Positions 32,001-40,133 of a stretch of DNA of 64,000 bases are shown here, piece after piece. How positions within the stretch are numbered: position 1 is the stretch's first letter; each line of letters starts with the position of its first letter. The notes under the pieces are model-generated. The model was not told the origin of the DNA. It made no database searches and saw nothing but the letters and a program-made list of their open reading frames with translations. Both the position numbers and the translations under genes were made by a program. The stretch is from NCBI RefSeq assembly GCF_000002075.1, contig NW_004797422.1, forward strand, positions 1,128,468 through 1,192,467, in the 5' to 3' direction. The stretch is from Aplysia californica. Lineage: Eukaryota > Mollusca > Gastropoda > Aplysiida > Aplysiidae.

Positions 32001-34269
32001 GGCAAGTTTACAAAATGAGTTGCATGTTCTTTGCAAGGCACTTTGCACGAATTTTCCTCACTTCACCCAGGTGGGAATGGGTACTCGGCCATAGACAGCG
32101 AAAGATCTTGTCTGTATGTTAGTGTTTTAGCGCCTATAAATGGCTGCTTGCACTGTATGCTTCCCAGGATGTTGAGGTTGTTTCAGAATGCTCTCAGGTC
32201 TGTTGGGGTAATAGTATAGACTGTGAAGCGTCAAGAGCTTGCTGTTGAGTGGGGATTTGCGCTATACAAATGCTATTTATTATTATTATTCTTATTTCAC
32301 TTCTAAATTATTAGGTTGATAAAGTAGATCTGCCTTTGTCTTTACCTTTATTTACACACTTGAATGTAGCTCAGATAAGCTCATTTGCTGTCTATATCAC
32401 AGCTGGTTCATTACATAACCTTAATGTACTGGTGTTCTGGAAACTAGTACTTTTGTCTTCCTCAAACCGTTATTTTTTAAAATTTGATACTAAAAAGATC
32501 TCTTATGTTTGTTCATGGAGTGGTTGACGGGTTCGTTTTGTGCTATGTCACAAGTAGCTTGAAGTGTATGCAGGTTGGGTTTTTTTAGCCCAACAGAACA
32601 GATGGCACTCAAAGCAAACCCAAAGGAAGGGGCTTTCCCACTATGCTGGTGCCCTCTTTTGGTACGAAACCTAAAAGTGACATACGCGTCACTAAATTGG
32701 TAATTAAATCAAAAGAATTGAACCTATTTTGATAGTTCTTAATCTAATTAAAGAACCAATAAGAGAGACCTATTTGGGGTAATTGTCGAAAATTTATAAA
32801 ATATCTTCGGGCTCACTGGCACAGCGGTTCTGACTGCAAGCCACTGGGAGCAGCTTGCCGGAGATAAATAGTTTAGGACCTGGTATTCTCCCTGTAAAAT
32901 TTGTATTTTGTAGAAGTGTCAGTGAATGATGCTGTGTACGAAAATACTTAGCTTCTTAGTACACTGATAATTAGAATGAATATCAAAGTGTTAAGTTGTA
33001 ACTGTGAGTGGTTGGCGGTTGCTCTGGTGTGGTTTGCTCCTTCTTTCCTATCAAACATCTGTCGTCCTTAGCTCCCCTTCTTCTTTTTTGTATTTGTTAC
33101 TCTCTTGTAACTCCTCTAATCTTCGGCACTTACATGACCTGAATGTGTTGCAAGTGCAGTAAAACTTACTAAAACAACTTAGCTGTTAGTGCAACTCAAT
33201 AGGGTGTTATAACACAGAGATAAACAATGGCAAGCTTTTTTATAAAATATTTTTTTAGGACTTGACAGCAGTTGTATTATGTATTATGTATCACTAATCA
33301 TGTATGCTATGATAAGTAGTTTCCCAACAAAAATCAGCACGGTACTCTATTGGGAATGTACAAGATTATCTATCTGCTGGTGTAAAAAAAAAATCAATAT
33401 TCATTTATATAAAAATGAGTTTAGTGATTATAAATTTATTAATTTCATAGTGATAGTGAACGACTACCTTTCTTTTCCTGAGTTTAAAACAACTTTACAT
33501 TGTAATTATTTTCTTTATACTCACTTACTTTACTTTATCCTTCAATGAGGGAAGAAAGAGCTTTCAATCTTTGGCAAACTGAATGGCCTGGCTGTGTGGG
33601 TTGTTGTATTGTGGGTCTTCAAGGTATCCTTCACCTCCTCGATCCAGGTCTTCCTTGGTCTTCCTCTTGCCTTGTGCCCTGATATTCTTTTGTTATACGC
33701 TTTACTGGCAAGCTGGTGAGGTGCCGTATGTGTCAGATGTCTAAACTGCCTGATTGTTTGCTTTTGTTTATTGTTGCGATAAAAGCGCATTTGCAATTTT
33801 TACATCAAAGTTCATTGCTCTAAATTCTTTGATACCTGTTGGGCTCAATGTTATTTCTAAACAAACACTGAAATGATGGAGCTGATAGGACAACCTTATA
33901 TACCAGTGCTTTGTCTCAGTGTAACCTCTTGGGGTTTTTTTTACCCTGATTGAATGACCATTGTGTGGGTTGATATTGGTTTTGACTATAATATCAAAGG
34001 AACAAAGACTTTTTTTCTCTTCCTTCCCACAGAGTACCAAGCATTTTCTTGAGTATCTGGCTCGAGTACTGTCCAAACTACAGACAGGATCATCTCATGA
34101 ACACCAAGCTGTGGTCGAGAGGCTGTTGTGTCACCTGTGTCAGAAGCGACTGGGTTTGGGTTTGTTCCCATTCTCTGGTACTCAAGCTTATGTGGAGGAG
34201 GAGAAACATGACATCTCAGAGAGAGTTTTCAAACTTTTTACCGAACTCATACATCTGGAAAAGAAATAG
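11407..34269 (+). CDS. PTPDC1: PTPDC1, protein tyrosine phosphatase domain-containing protein 1, 13 coding exons
   Basis: Joined coding exons: 11407-11488, 15307-15472, 17542-17622, 19148-19263, 19931-19952, 20372-20478, 23224-23311, 23639-23728, 24353-24452, 29279-29992, 30685-30786, 31647-31730, 34033-34269 (1989 nt, 662 aa). All junctions are GT-AG and in phase. The phosphatase loop HCHAGLGRTG gives Cys187 and Arg193; the general-acid Asp158 lies in MQDYG. Cysteines of FCGGKACKYC precede WVTDNILAMARPS. After the catalytic domain, RQRNLLHGYEARKLKHIPK matches human PTPDC1 almost word for word (from memory), and MWDWLDQLN and EPILRAQDV match its C-terminal part. Residues 285-522 (exon 10) are Ser/Asn-rich, then acidic (about 436-447), then a Glu/Lys coiled coil. 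Human PTPDC1 is about 750 aa and is linked to cilia. The reading frame stays open 24 nt upstream of the ATG, so an earlier start is possible. Confidence 0.92.
11489..15105. other. PTPDC1 intron 1, no further gene seen
   Basis: AT-rich intron with scattered T runs and G runs (about 13020-13035). Open frames at 13214-13450 and 14537-14746 show no domain or splice-consistent extension. No element ends were recognised before the MITE that closes the intron. Confidence 0.5.
15106..15285. mobile_element. 180-bp MITE directly upstream of PTPDC1 exon 2
   Basis: Left end CAGTCAACCTGCTCTAATGG; the right end reversed is CAGTCGAAATTGTCTAAGAT. TA flanks both ends (15104-15105, 15286-15287). GTCTAAGACA words repeat inside. 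Same family as 8673-9431. Its right end is only 21 bp before the exon, so the exon's branch point probably lies in transposon sequence. Confidence 0.75.
15307..15472 (+). CDS. PTPDC1: PTPDC1 coding exon 2
   Basis: Acceptor TTTTTCAG ends at 15306, donor GTAAGC at 15473. Reads EKKPSSRYWAISEQARKMIP, then GESQCKMFCGGKACKYC, then EQQAVKGLYSEW. It corresponds to the human stretch with CGGRACKY and EQEQAIKGVYSSW. Confidence 0.92.
16051..17070. mobile_element. TIR element with CTCATTCGCTACG ends, about 1 kb
   Basis: Left ACTCATTCGCTACG; right CGTAGCGAATGAG in inverted orientation. The right side is GC-rich, while the middle is AT-rich and carries no transposase frame. TAA/TTA-like flanks are present but the duplication is ambiguous. 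Lies inside PTPDC1 intron 2. Confidence 0.55.
17542..17622 (+). CDS. PTPDC1: PTPDC1 coding exon 3
   Basis: Completes Trp then VTDNILAMARPSNLNIDKYK and MIEQFK, ending two bases into Glu. Acceptor ends at 17541, donor GTAAGT at 17623. Near-identical to the human segment VTDNILAMARPS. Confidence 0.92.
17871..18679. mobile_element. Non-autonomous TIR element with TA target duplication, 809 bp
   Basis: Left CAGTCCGTGCCGTCTTTAAG; right end reversed CAGTCCATGCCGGCTTTAAG; TA on both flanks (17869-17870, 18680-18681). The word TTAAGCACG(C/G) occurs about eight times near the two ends. No transposase frame. In PTPDC1 intron 3. Confidence 0.8.
19148..19263 (+). CDS. PTPDC1: PTPDC1 coding exon 4
   Basis: Starts inside Glu, then LGIQTVINLQEPGEHVYCGY, then SGGFSYSTHNLMEAG plus one base. 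Donor GTATGA at 19264. Matches the human INLQRPGEH and FMEAG. The open frame continues past the donor into a SINE-like copy, but that continuation is intron. Confidence 0.9.
19386..19556 (+). mobile_element. SINE-like repeat, short copy 2
   Basis: GCTCTGGTGTGGTT start, T-rich middle, ACTTATATGACCTG and GTGCTGCAAAACTC tail. Same family as 3463-3775. Lies in PTPDC1 intron 4. Confidence 0.6.
19931..19952 (+). CDS. PTPDC1: PTPDC1 coding exon 5 (22-nt microexon)
   Basis: Between acceptor TTTATTTCAG (ends 19930) and donor GTAAGT (19953). With one base from exon 4 and one from exon 6 it encodes LFFYNFAM, which aligns with human IYFYNFGW just before the acid loop. Both neighbouring exons need it to stay in phase. 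Confidence 0.85.
20372..20478 (+). CDS. PTPDC1: PTPDC1 coding exon 6 (catalytic cysteine)
   Basis: Reads QDYGVAPMSTLLDIVKVMQF, then AVSQGKVAVHCHAGLG. Acceptor ends at 20371, donor GTAAGT at 20479. Carries the acid-loop Asp158 and the nucleophile Cys187; the loop's arginine comes from the next exon. Confidence 0.95.
20738..21840. repeat. Complex of repeats built on a TTTTCGGACATAAC word
   Basis: A segment of about 260 bp is repeated in tandem (from about 20791 and from about 21054), each copy ending with TCATCATAGTTATGTCCGAA or a variant. The inverted form of that word opens the region at 20738, so 20738-20930 looks like a small TIR element. Further GGACATAAC / GAACATAAC words lie at 21553-21590. 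A G run of about 17 sits at 21530-21546. Lies in PTPDC1 intron 6; no gene seen. Confidence 0.55.
21841..23223. other. Remainder of PTPDC1 intron 6
   Basis: AT-rich intronic DNA. Open frames on either strand (for example 22002-22310 minus and 22429-22719 plus) lack recognisable domains. A GTT repeat lies at about 23120-23137. Confidence 0.5.
23224..23311 (+). CDS. PTPDC1: PTPDC1 coding exon 7
   Basis: Completes the phosphatase loop with GRTGLIIACYLIYNNRVKAS, then KSIQYVRSR. Acceptor ends at 23223, donor GTAAGT at 23312. Arg193 of the loop is here. Confidence 0.95.
23639..23728 (+). CDS. PTPDC1: PTPDC1 coding exon 8
   Basis: Reads R-KGSIQTKQQVKTCHEFEQYL, then EPFFIIFPSK. Human has SIQTRGQLLCVREFTQFL at the same place. 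Acceptor ends at 23638, donor GTGAGT at 23729. Confidence 0.92.
23763..24026 (+). mobile_element. SINE-like repeat, copy 3, interrupted by a palindromic MITE
   Basis: Head GGCAGTGCTGTGGTTTGCTC, T-rich middle, then a 90-bp palindromic insertion (23888-23976), then the family tail TTTGGGATGCAAGTGCCCTA and AAAACTC. A second partial head (GGTACTCTGGTGTGGTC) follows at about 24028. Confidence 0.55.
23888..23976. mobile_element. Palindromic micro-MITE nested in a SINE
   Basis: Arms of about 30 bp: left TATTGACTGCTTATTGTAAG then ACTCCGCCAT; the right arm reversed gives TATTGACTACTCAGTGTGAG then ACTCCATCAT. A second copy lies at 38470-38556. Very short centre, no coding. Confidence 0.6.
24353..24452 (+). 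CDS. PTPDC1: PTPDC1 coding exon 9
   Basis: Reads IHDALEFSFSRFLIRQRNLL, then HGYEARKLKHIPK. This is the most family-specific segment: human has LIRQRHLLHGYEARLLKHVPK. Acceptor ends at 24352, donor GTTTGT at 24453. Confidence 0.96.
24910..25339. mobile_element. TIR element, 'TGTGAGGCAGC' family, copy 2
   Basis: Left TGTGAGGCAGCGTGGTGGAA then TCAGGCTCTCGTCAA; the right end is the inverse with few changes (GACGAGAGCCTGATTCTACC then ATGCTGCCTCACA). TIRs of about 35 bp, the cleanest of the family. The interior is in the opposite orientation to copies 1 and 3. In PTPDC1 intron 9. Confidence 0.75.
25500..25612. repeat. Left subterminal minisatellite of the 3.78-kb element
   Basis: Two units of GGTCTAAATAAGGTAAGGGA / GGCCTAAATAAGGTAATGGA, each followed by a G run, TTTAGCTTATT and GGCCAC. 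Matches 29133-29240. Confidence 0.75.
27241..28150. repeat. Two-armed inverted tandem array on a GGACCCCGGGGTCC-like core
   Basis: From 27250 to about 27630, roughly 7-8 units read GGTGGACCCCGGGGTCACCG then TAGTGAAATAAGTAGGTTT with variation. From about 27635 to 28145, about ten units carry the reverse complement (CTACGTTGACCCCGGGGTCC then ACCAATCC). Unit spacing is about 45-60 bp. The core is a near-perfect palindrome, and the two arms are inverted to each other. No coding potential. Confidence 0.8.
28803..28996. repeat. Two CA microsatellites
   Basis: CA repeats at 28805-28869 and 28949-28996 separated by CT-rich and AC-rich sequence. Threonine/histidine or Val/Cys frames across them are artefacts. 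Confidence 0.9.
29133..29240. repeat. Right subterminal minisatellite of the 3.78-kb element
   Basis: Two units of GGCCTAAATAAGGTAAGGGA, a G run and TTTAGCTTA(C/T)TTAGGCCACA, plus a final half unit that forms the terminal repeat. Same orientation as the left array at 25500-25612. Confidence 0.75.
29279..29992 (+). CDS. PTPDC1: PTPDC1 coding exon 10 (large linker exon)
   Basis: 714 nt, residues 285-522. Begins IVYVSCERLLELCGKG, then a Ser/Asn/Gln-rich unstructured stretch, ISPDRSSGISPRQRQSSPGK, an acidic run (DADEDEEEDDDD), and a probable coiled coil (MELAAQKAEEELRKAEEEEI). Human PTPDC1 also has a long poorly conserved linker here with an AEARRILAAKAL-type helix before the C-terminal domain. 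Acceptor CTTACAG ends at 29278, donor GTAAAT at 29993. The frame stays open for a few codons into the intron (stop at 30029-30031). Confidence 0.9.
29993..30684. other. PTPDC1 intron 10
   Basis: T-rich intron with a G-rich patch at 30180-30200. No gene or element recognised. Confidence 0.6.
30685..30786 (+). CDS. PTPDC1: PTPDC1 coding exon 11
   Basis: Encodes TALNKSDETWKLLASEEDPE then VVSAVMWDWLDQLN. Matches the human pattern ERDPFILCSLMWSWVEQL. Acceptor TTGTTAG ends at 30684; donor GTATGT at 30787. Confidence 0.9.
31647..31730 (+). CDS. PTPDC1: PTPDC1 coding exon 12
   Basis: Encodes EPILRAQDVSVLVENYNDPQ then RALMHIEK. Human has EPVITKEDVDMLV and EALFLLEK. Acceptor TCTCAG ends at 31646; donor GTAAGT at 31731. 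Confidence 0.9.
32034..32296 (+). mobile_element. 5'-truncated tRNA-derived SINE
   Basis: Starts at AAGGCACTTTGCACGAATTT and runs to GCGCTATACAAATGCTATTT then a TTA-repeat tail. Aligns with the fuller copy at 43041-43391 but lacks the tRNA-like head. In PTPDC1 intron 12. Confidence 0.75.
33006..33176 (+). mobile_element. SINE-like repeat, short copy 4
   Basis: GAGTGGTTGGCGGTTGCTCT head, T-rich middle, GGCACTTACATGACCTGAAT and GTGCAGTAAAACTTACTAAA tail. In PTPDC1 intron 12. The region before it (32600-33000) holds nothing certain. Confidence 0.6.
33535..33800 (-). mobile_element. LINE fragment, ORF2 C-terminal tail
   Basis: The minus strand reads FRHLTHTAPHQLASKAYNK then GHKARGRPRKTWIEEVKDTL. 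The RGRPRKTW motif is typical of the tail of non-LTR reverse transcriptase ORFs. Only about 85 codons remain; it is a truncated insertion in PTPDC1 intron 12. Confidence 0.6.
34033..34269 (+). CDS. PTPDC1: PTPDC1 coding exon 13 (last coding exon)
   Basis: Encodes STKHFLEYLARVLSKLQTGS and on to VFKLFTELIHLEKK with TAG at 34267-34269. It corresponds to the helical C-terminal domain of human PTPDC1 (HCIVNLQ...). Acceptor CCCACAG ends at 34032. Confidence 0.9.
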   Translation, partial: STKHFLEYLARVLSKLQTGSSHEHQAVVERLLCHLCQKRLGLGLFPFSGTQAYVEEEKHDISERVFKLFTELIHLEKK

Positions 34270-34280
34270 CATATATTTAG

Positions 34281-34463
34281 ACTTGATTGATAAACAAGGC
34301 ACAGGAAGACCAACTGGAAGCTATACAGGCTCAATAAGGGATGAAGCAATTACCCAGGGATGTGCAAAAAATCGTCGAACGGGGCCAAGGACTGGCAAGC
34401 ATGGCGTTAACTGCTCTCCGCCTTATGTACCTGACGGTATAGGGAGAGAGTAAGTAAGTAAGA
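34281..34463 (+). mobile_element. Probable LINE 3' end just after the PTPDC1 stop codon
   Basis: In pieces the + strand reads RDEAITQGCAKNRRT and KDWQAWR-LLSALCT, which resembles the end of CR1/RTE-type ORF2, then runs into a GTAAGTAAGTAAG tail. Boundaries and clade are uncertain. If correct, PTPDC1 has a LINE remnant at the start of its 3' UTR. Confidence 0.4.
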
Positions 34464-35913
34464 TAAACGAGGCGGAAAAGTGACGAACAGTGATTGGTAC
34501 AGGTTATGATGGTGTTCAGAGGGAAACAGTATTGTGACAATGCTGTTTATATGTATGCTGACATCTTACTACAAAGGAAAAAGTCAAGGAGGAAAACTGG
34601 AAAAAAAAAGAAGCAATCTGTACAAGTGTGGAGAAGTGCACAGCTTCTTGTGGAGCTTGTGTGACATCCCCCATTGTGGGCTTCCTGTTGAATTAAGAAA
34701 TTAAGGTTTTGGTTTGTCCGTCTATGTGACTCAGTGAGTCCTTTATTGATGTTACATTCCATGAACCTAGTTCTTTACAGAAGCCTGCGCAGCAAGTCAG
34801 TATATTGGACAGAGGTGTGTTGATTTTCTGGATAAGTCCGGAAGTCCGAATTTCTGAAATCGTCCTAATTTTACCCAACATCTTGATATAAGACGTATTT
34901 GACAATGTAATCTGTAATTTTTTTTTAGTCCCCGTGCAAATGTATCCACGGGATCTGAAAGCTTAAGATTTTTTTTCGGAACCAGTTTGTAACTCTGATT
35001 TAACGTGGTTTTATATCCCCTGGTAATCCATTTTTCAGGGATATCTATCACTGAGGTCAACTTATGAAATATCTTGAAGCCAAAACACAGAAGTTTTGTT
35101 GGATTTTCTGTAATTGAGAAAGGCATCAGGGTGGGCTTGGTATAATCAGATGAAGTAAAAAGTTTGAACTTCTCATGAAAATAAGGCACGCCAAAAGAAA
35201 AAATGGGTTGCAGTTGTTTTGTGTTACAAGGTGCTTACAAGAAAGAGGGATTTTTGTCCATTCGTTGGGCAAATCTTGTAAATGGCAAATTGTTTTTGAT
35301 GAGCCCTGTGATTGTGCTGTTATAAACTTTATGGGTGAGGTCAATTCTTGAGCATTTAAATTGTCACACGTAACCTGTTTTAATGTAATTTTATACCTAG
35401 CAACCTTTTTCCCTGACAGTTAATTGTGTAAAAAGGAAACGGTTTCTATAGCCTACAGCAGTTTTTCGGTCTGAATATTCTACTGTTCTATGTCAGATTT
35501 AGAAATCAATATAAGTATGTCTTTAGTTCAAACTAGGATTAGGTAAGTTTTTGCTCAAGATTGCAGTTCAGTAACCTTTGTATTGTTTAGTCAGCACTGT
35601 TTGTTGTTGTTGTTTGTGGTCATTATGTCATCAAGTACAGGCACATTTATATGGTTTTAAAAAATTCTATTAGACACAGTGGAACAGACTTTTTTTTTTG
35701 CTGAGAGTTTTGTTTTTGTTGCTGATTTTGATGACTTATTTGGAGAAAACAAAATGAGACAACAGCAGTTTGTACCAATGTCCTATCAAACAAGACAAAA
35801 GGAAGGGCCATACTATGGTACATGAAGAAATGCACTCGGTACAGAATGTTCATATACTAGAGATGGAATGACCAATGTTATTTATCCTGTTCATTATCTT
35901 TTAATTTGAAGTA
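34464..35913. other. Downstream of PTPDC1, probable 3' UTR or intergenic
   Basis: AT-rich, T-biased on the + strand. Minus-strand open frames (34547-34762, 34797-35189, 35126-35344) overlap one another and show no domains. The real 3' end of PTPDC1 is not resolved. Confidence 0.4.
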
Positions 35914-36282
35914 CAGTCGTGTCTACTTAACTGCAACCCAGATAAGAGCAACCTACACCTGACAGCATCCTAAGCTTGTGTAAAGGAATTTTCCTATACT
36001 AATAAACCCCTTTAACAGCAACCTTTTTTCTCTAACAGCAGCCTTTGTTGCTATAAATTGTCTGACAAAAATGTATTTTTTACGATTCAAAAGCAGTGTG
36101 AATACTGAGACTGGCCTGTATTTCAGTGCACATTCATCTCCCCTCTCTAGTTCATCTCCTCACTACATCTACCCGTGTTAAAAATACACTGTGCTGAGTA
36201 CAGGAACTCAGTTCAAACCCTTTCTCCAAGAGCAACCTTCCTTCAAGAGTCTCCTGGCTGAGGTGAAGAGTCTTGGACACTG
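35914..36282. mobile_element. CAGT-ended TIR element, degenerate, about 369 bp
   Basis: Left CAGTCGTGTCTACTTAACTG; right end reversed CAGTGTCCAAGACTCTTCAC; TA flanks both. AAGAGCAACC / AACAGCAACC words recur at least five times, the same layout as its larger relatives. It contains an AATAAA at 36001-36006. Confidence 0.5.
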
Positions 36283-36784
36283 TACGTAACATTACTACCC
36301 TGTGATCGAGCATAGGCTCACTTGAAAGGATAAGATCTGTTTGAACCTCAGAGAGTATTTTTATGTTATTATTTTCCTACATTTCTCCTATTTAACAACA
36401 ACACCTCATCCTGTGATTCTTTAAAAGTAAGCAATCTCCGAAGCGAAAATTGCTGAAAATTTTCATAGTAATAGGCCTTGCCAACTCATAATTTTCTTCC
36501 AAATTTAGATTCAGCATATTTATACCCCCCACACCCACCCAAGGCAAGAAAACTTACTGCCAGAATAGATTACCCCATGTTGTTACAGAGAGAGGCGGCT
36601 GAATCATTCACCCTTCAAGTAAAATATGCTCACAATTAGATTGTAGTTTACCTAATGAGATTCGCATCTGTGCTCTACTAGGTATTTCTTCACGATTTGT
36701 CTTTCAATCTTCCATGTTGGATCCGCCTCTCTGCCGCAAGGTTGTCTGTCTTTCTACTGGTATGTGCTTGCCTTTGTCCACATT

Positions 36785-36787
<3 letters not shown>

Positions 36788-36845
<58 letters not shown>

Positions 36846-36884
36846 AGGTATGTGTGTATTTTTGTGCTACAACGTGTGTGTGTT

Positions 36885-36927
<43 letters not shown>
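36788..36927. repeat. Two GT microsatellites
   Basis: GT repeats at 36788-36841 and 36896-36927 with a short interruption. No coding role. Confidence 0.9.
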
Positions 36928-36929
<2 letters not shown>

Positions 36930-38012
36930 TGCCTGTGGATAAAGAAGATGAAAGGAAAATACAAATGCACTAACATTTTAACTCACTGTCATTGAAAGTA
37001 CCTTTGTTAATGCTCGGAATTGATTATTTATGCATATTTCAAATCAAATTCATTTTTCATTTTTAAAAAAGCTTATATTTATATTGCGTTTTAACGAGAA
37101 AAAAAGCTTGTTTTATCGAAACTTGGTACATGATGCAATCCGCTGTGGCAGGCGCCACTCCCCCACCACCAACACCATCATCTCCTCCTCCTCCTCTTCC
37201 TCCTTCTCCTCTTCATCCTCTACTTTCTTCATATCCATTTTTATTTTCGCTGTTGTTCACTAAGCGCTTAAAGATCACATTTGTGTGTGTACCTAAGAAA
37301 TGGGTCCACCACTAAACATTTTTTTTCTTATTATAGCATTTTGATATGAAATGTCTTTTTATGATCAATCTGCTCCAGAAAAATGTTCAGATTACATGCC
37401 CGTTTGATCTTTTTCTACTTTTAGAGATATTGATCATTTGTGTGTGGGCCTAGAGAAAGGTCCCAGTTGTTGGAAATTTTGGATATTGAAATATATGGGC
37501 ATATTCTTGTAGCAAATTCAATGCTTAACACGCTTAAATTTCAAATATCTTGAGTAGTTTTAAAGATGTAACACATTTTGTAACCCAGGGTGTATAAACA
37601 AAGTTTGGAGAAAAATAACTTTAAGTTAACCTTAGTGTGTTGACCCAATTTCTACCACATTTTTAACCTTTAGTGTGTTTTCTGATGGAACTAAACTTTT
37701 TTACCAGGTACGACTTTTTTGGCCTTTTTCACCACGTTGCTCAAAGATGGCTCTGTCGACAACTGAGACCTTTTTCCAGTCACACACACATTTTGTGAGC
37801 TGGAGACCAAGGAACAAAATGCAAACAAAAACAGTTTAACATTGATTAGAGTCGTAGGTGGGCATTACTTCCAGAAACTTGTTACTGGGATATTTTTATG
37901 GGCACTATGCACAAAGAGACAGGGCATTACCAATGAAGATAATGGTATACAATATATTTTTGCTGATAAGTATAATGAAAAGAAGACCGTGTCTGTATTT
38001 CAGATGATGAAA
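36928..38012. other. Intergenic, nothing certain
   Basis: Contains a CTC/TCC-rich patch (37180-37225). Weak inverted similarity between about 37297 and 37660 (GAAAT-GGGTC ... ACTAA) might mark another element, but it is too weak to call. Confidence 0.4.
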
Positions 38013-38418
38013 TGTGTCATGGCATAGTGGAATCAGGCACTCATTAATTTTGGGGCATAAGCTTGTTCATTTGTCCTGGTTTTGATAAAAAATAGTACTC
38101 ATCTATCTCGAATAGAAATCGAAACATTTGTAATTGAAAGAGGTGGGGGTTGCTGGTGTCAGAGGTAAAATTAACGAGAAACGGTTGTCAAAGTTTGGTG
38201 TCTTTTAAAGCTGTAGTGTCATTAGAAACTGAAAATTTACAGCTTCTGTCCCTTTGATCAAATTTTTTTTTTAATGCACAGAAATGTGTTCTTCAATGGA
38301 CATTAAAGGTGTTAAGCTGAAAAGAAAATCAATAAAAATTGCTTAGCGGGCAGAAAAATACTGGTTTCTTCAATTTGATTATTTTGACGAGCGCCTGATT
38401 TAACCAAGACACTTCACA
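38013..38418. mobile_element. TIR element, 'TGTGAGGCAGC' family, copy 3
   Basis: Left TGTGTCATGGCATAGTGGAA then TCAGGCACTCATTAA; right TTGACGAGCGCCTGATT then CACTTCACA. Interior aligned with copy 1 (CATTTGTCCTG, CATCTATCT, TCAGAGGTAA). Non-coding. A fragment of the same interior lies at 41300-41360. Confidence 0.65.
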
Positions 38419-38469
38419 AATGTGAAACTACTAAGTTACTGTGTCAGATTATATTACACTCACACGCAT

Positions 38470-38556
38470 GTCAACTACATGGTGTAAAACTCCGCCGTTC
38501 CGCGTTTGGAAAAGTGATGTATGATGGAGTGTTACACTGAGCAATTAATATATTTT
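38470..38556. mobile_element. Palindromic micro-MITE, second copy
   Basis: GTGTAAAACTCCGCCGTT on the left and GATGGAGTGTTACACTGAGC on the right, inverted to each other. Same family as 23888-23976. Confidence 0.55.
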
Positions 38557-40133
38557 CATTCTGATATGATACTGAGATGTTGAGTTTAAAAAAAATCTTT
38601 TGTAAGGTATGACATAAATGGCCAAAGAACGAGAATCCTGACTAACCTCGAATTTGATCAGAACTGTTTTGATTTTTTTTCTTTTCAGTGTTTTGGTTTG
38701 TTTTGCTGTTTGAGCTTCAGCAACTTGTGCACCCTCTCCTCAGGCACATATTCACCTTTCACTTAAACTTGTACAAACTCTAGAGCATACTCATTTTCAC
38801 ATTTGTTAAATAATTATGCTCCAGAAAAATGATCTTGATGTTGAAAAAAAATGAAAGAATGAGTGCCACCAGGTAACTCTTTCTTTGTACAAAATCATGT
38901 ACAAAACGTGATTGGGCAACACTGCCATACATGTCAGCATGGCGTGAAGAAGAGAGTCCACATCTGTTGTCTCACTGTGATAGTATTTATTGTAGTGAAT
39001 TATTGCTATTGTGATAGACAGTTTTTACAATTTCGTCCCTCTTATATTTAGCCATGAAGGTTTTTTTTTTTCTTTTTTGTGATCTTGTTGTCAATGTAGC
39101 CATGATTTTGTGCTTATATCAATTTGATCTCCATGCTTTAAATAATTTTGTTTGATGATTTATTGTTGAATCTCTTCTCGTTATATTCACAAGAAAGGGA
39201 ATTAAATTGCAAGGTGAACGGTGAATTTCTTAGATGTGACGGAATTGTATTTGCCTTTTTCATGATAACAATTTTTGTGGTCTGATGAGATCTTGTGTTT
39301 TTCTATCATAAGTTGTTTTTAGCTTTTTGCAATATTCTAAAACCATTTCCCCTTGAAAGTTTATGCTCTGTCCTTGTATTTTGATGTGCAATATTGTGGT
39401 GGGTAGAGTGTGGGTGTTATGATATGGTTTGTTCATTTCATTCTTCATTATGCTAAAATGATGGCCCTGTGGGCTCCCTGGCCCTTACAAACTATAATAT
39501 TTAAGTTTGCACACAAGCCATGAGCATGGCAGCTGCCTTGACTTTGTAACGAAGGTTGAATAAATGGATTTTCTCCTTTTCAGTCATTGCAGAGAAGTGA
39601 GAGGCCTGGAGATCTTTTTGTATGTCATTGGAAAAATCAGAGGTCCTGATATTGAATTATCAATAATGCATTTTATAGCTATGACAAAGCTGAATGAAGT
39701 AGTAAGGACATACATATATATATAACAAAATGCATTATTATCTTTGTTTAATCTGCTTACAATACTTGATGTTTGACATACATTGTAATGTCTAAGCTGT
39801 ATCTAAAAGTCCATATTTTATCTGTGATGTCACAAAGATTCTAGTCCCAAATGTTCTACAACTGAGACTGTGATTTTTTAAATAGAAAATACTTCTGTGC
39901 AGTAAAGAAATAACAAGGATCTACATATAGTAACTTTTATCGTTTTACTGAGGTTCCAGTATTTGAATATCAGTTTTCAAGATAAAGTTTATTTTTACTT
40001 CCTTGCAACTAAATTAAATTGTCTTTATACTTTATGAAAGAAAATAATGTTTGTAGGCTTACTGTTGCTTTCACCAATAGAAGGTTTACTTTGGTGGAGG
40101 GAGTAAAGTTTGTGAACTCTGGCTTTCTTTGTA
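38557..40133. other. Intergenic, with a candidate poly(A) signal at 39559-39564
   Basis: T-rich on +. AATAAA at 39559-39564 is one possible end for a long PTPDC1 3' UTR, but the distance (5.3 kb from the stop) makes this speculative. Confidence 0.25.

Noticed and set aside
32815-32885. tRNA-like SINE head (CACTGGCACAGCGGTTCTG)
   Set aside because: No B box and no second copy in the window.
37290-37665. Further TIR element
   Set aside because: Inverted similarity is limited to about 20 imperfect bases and no flanking duplication is clear.
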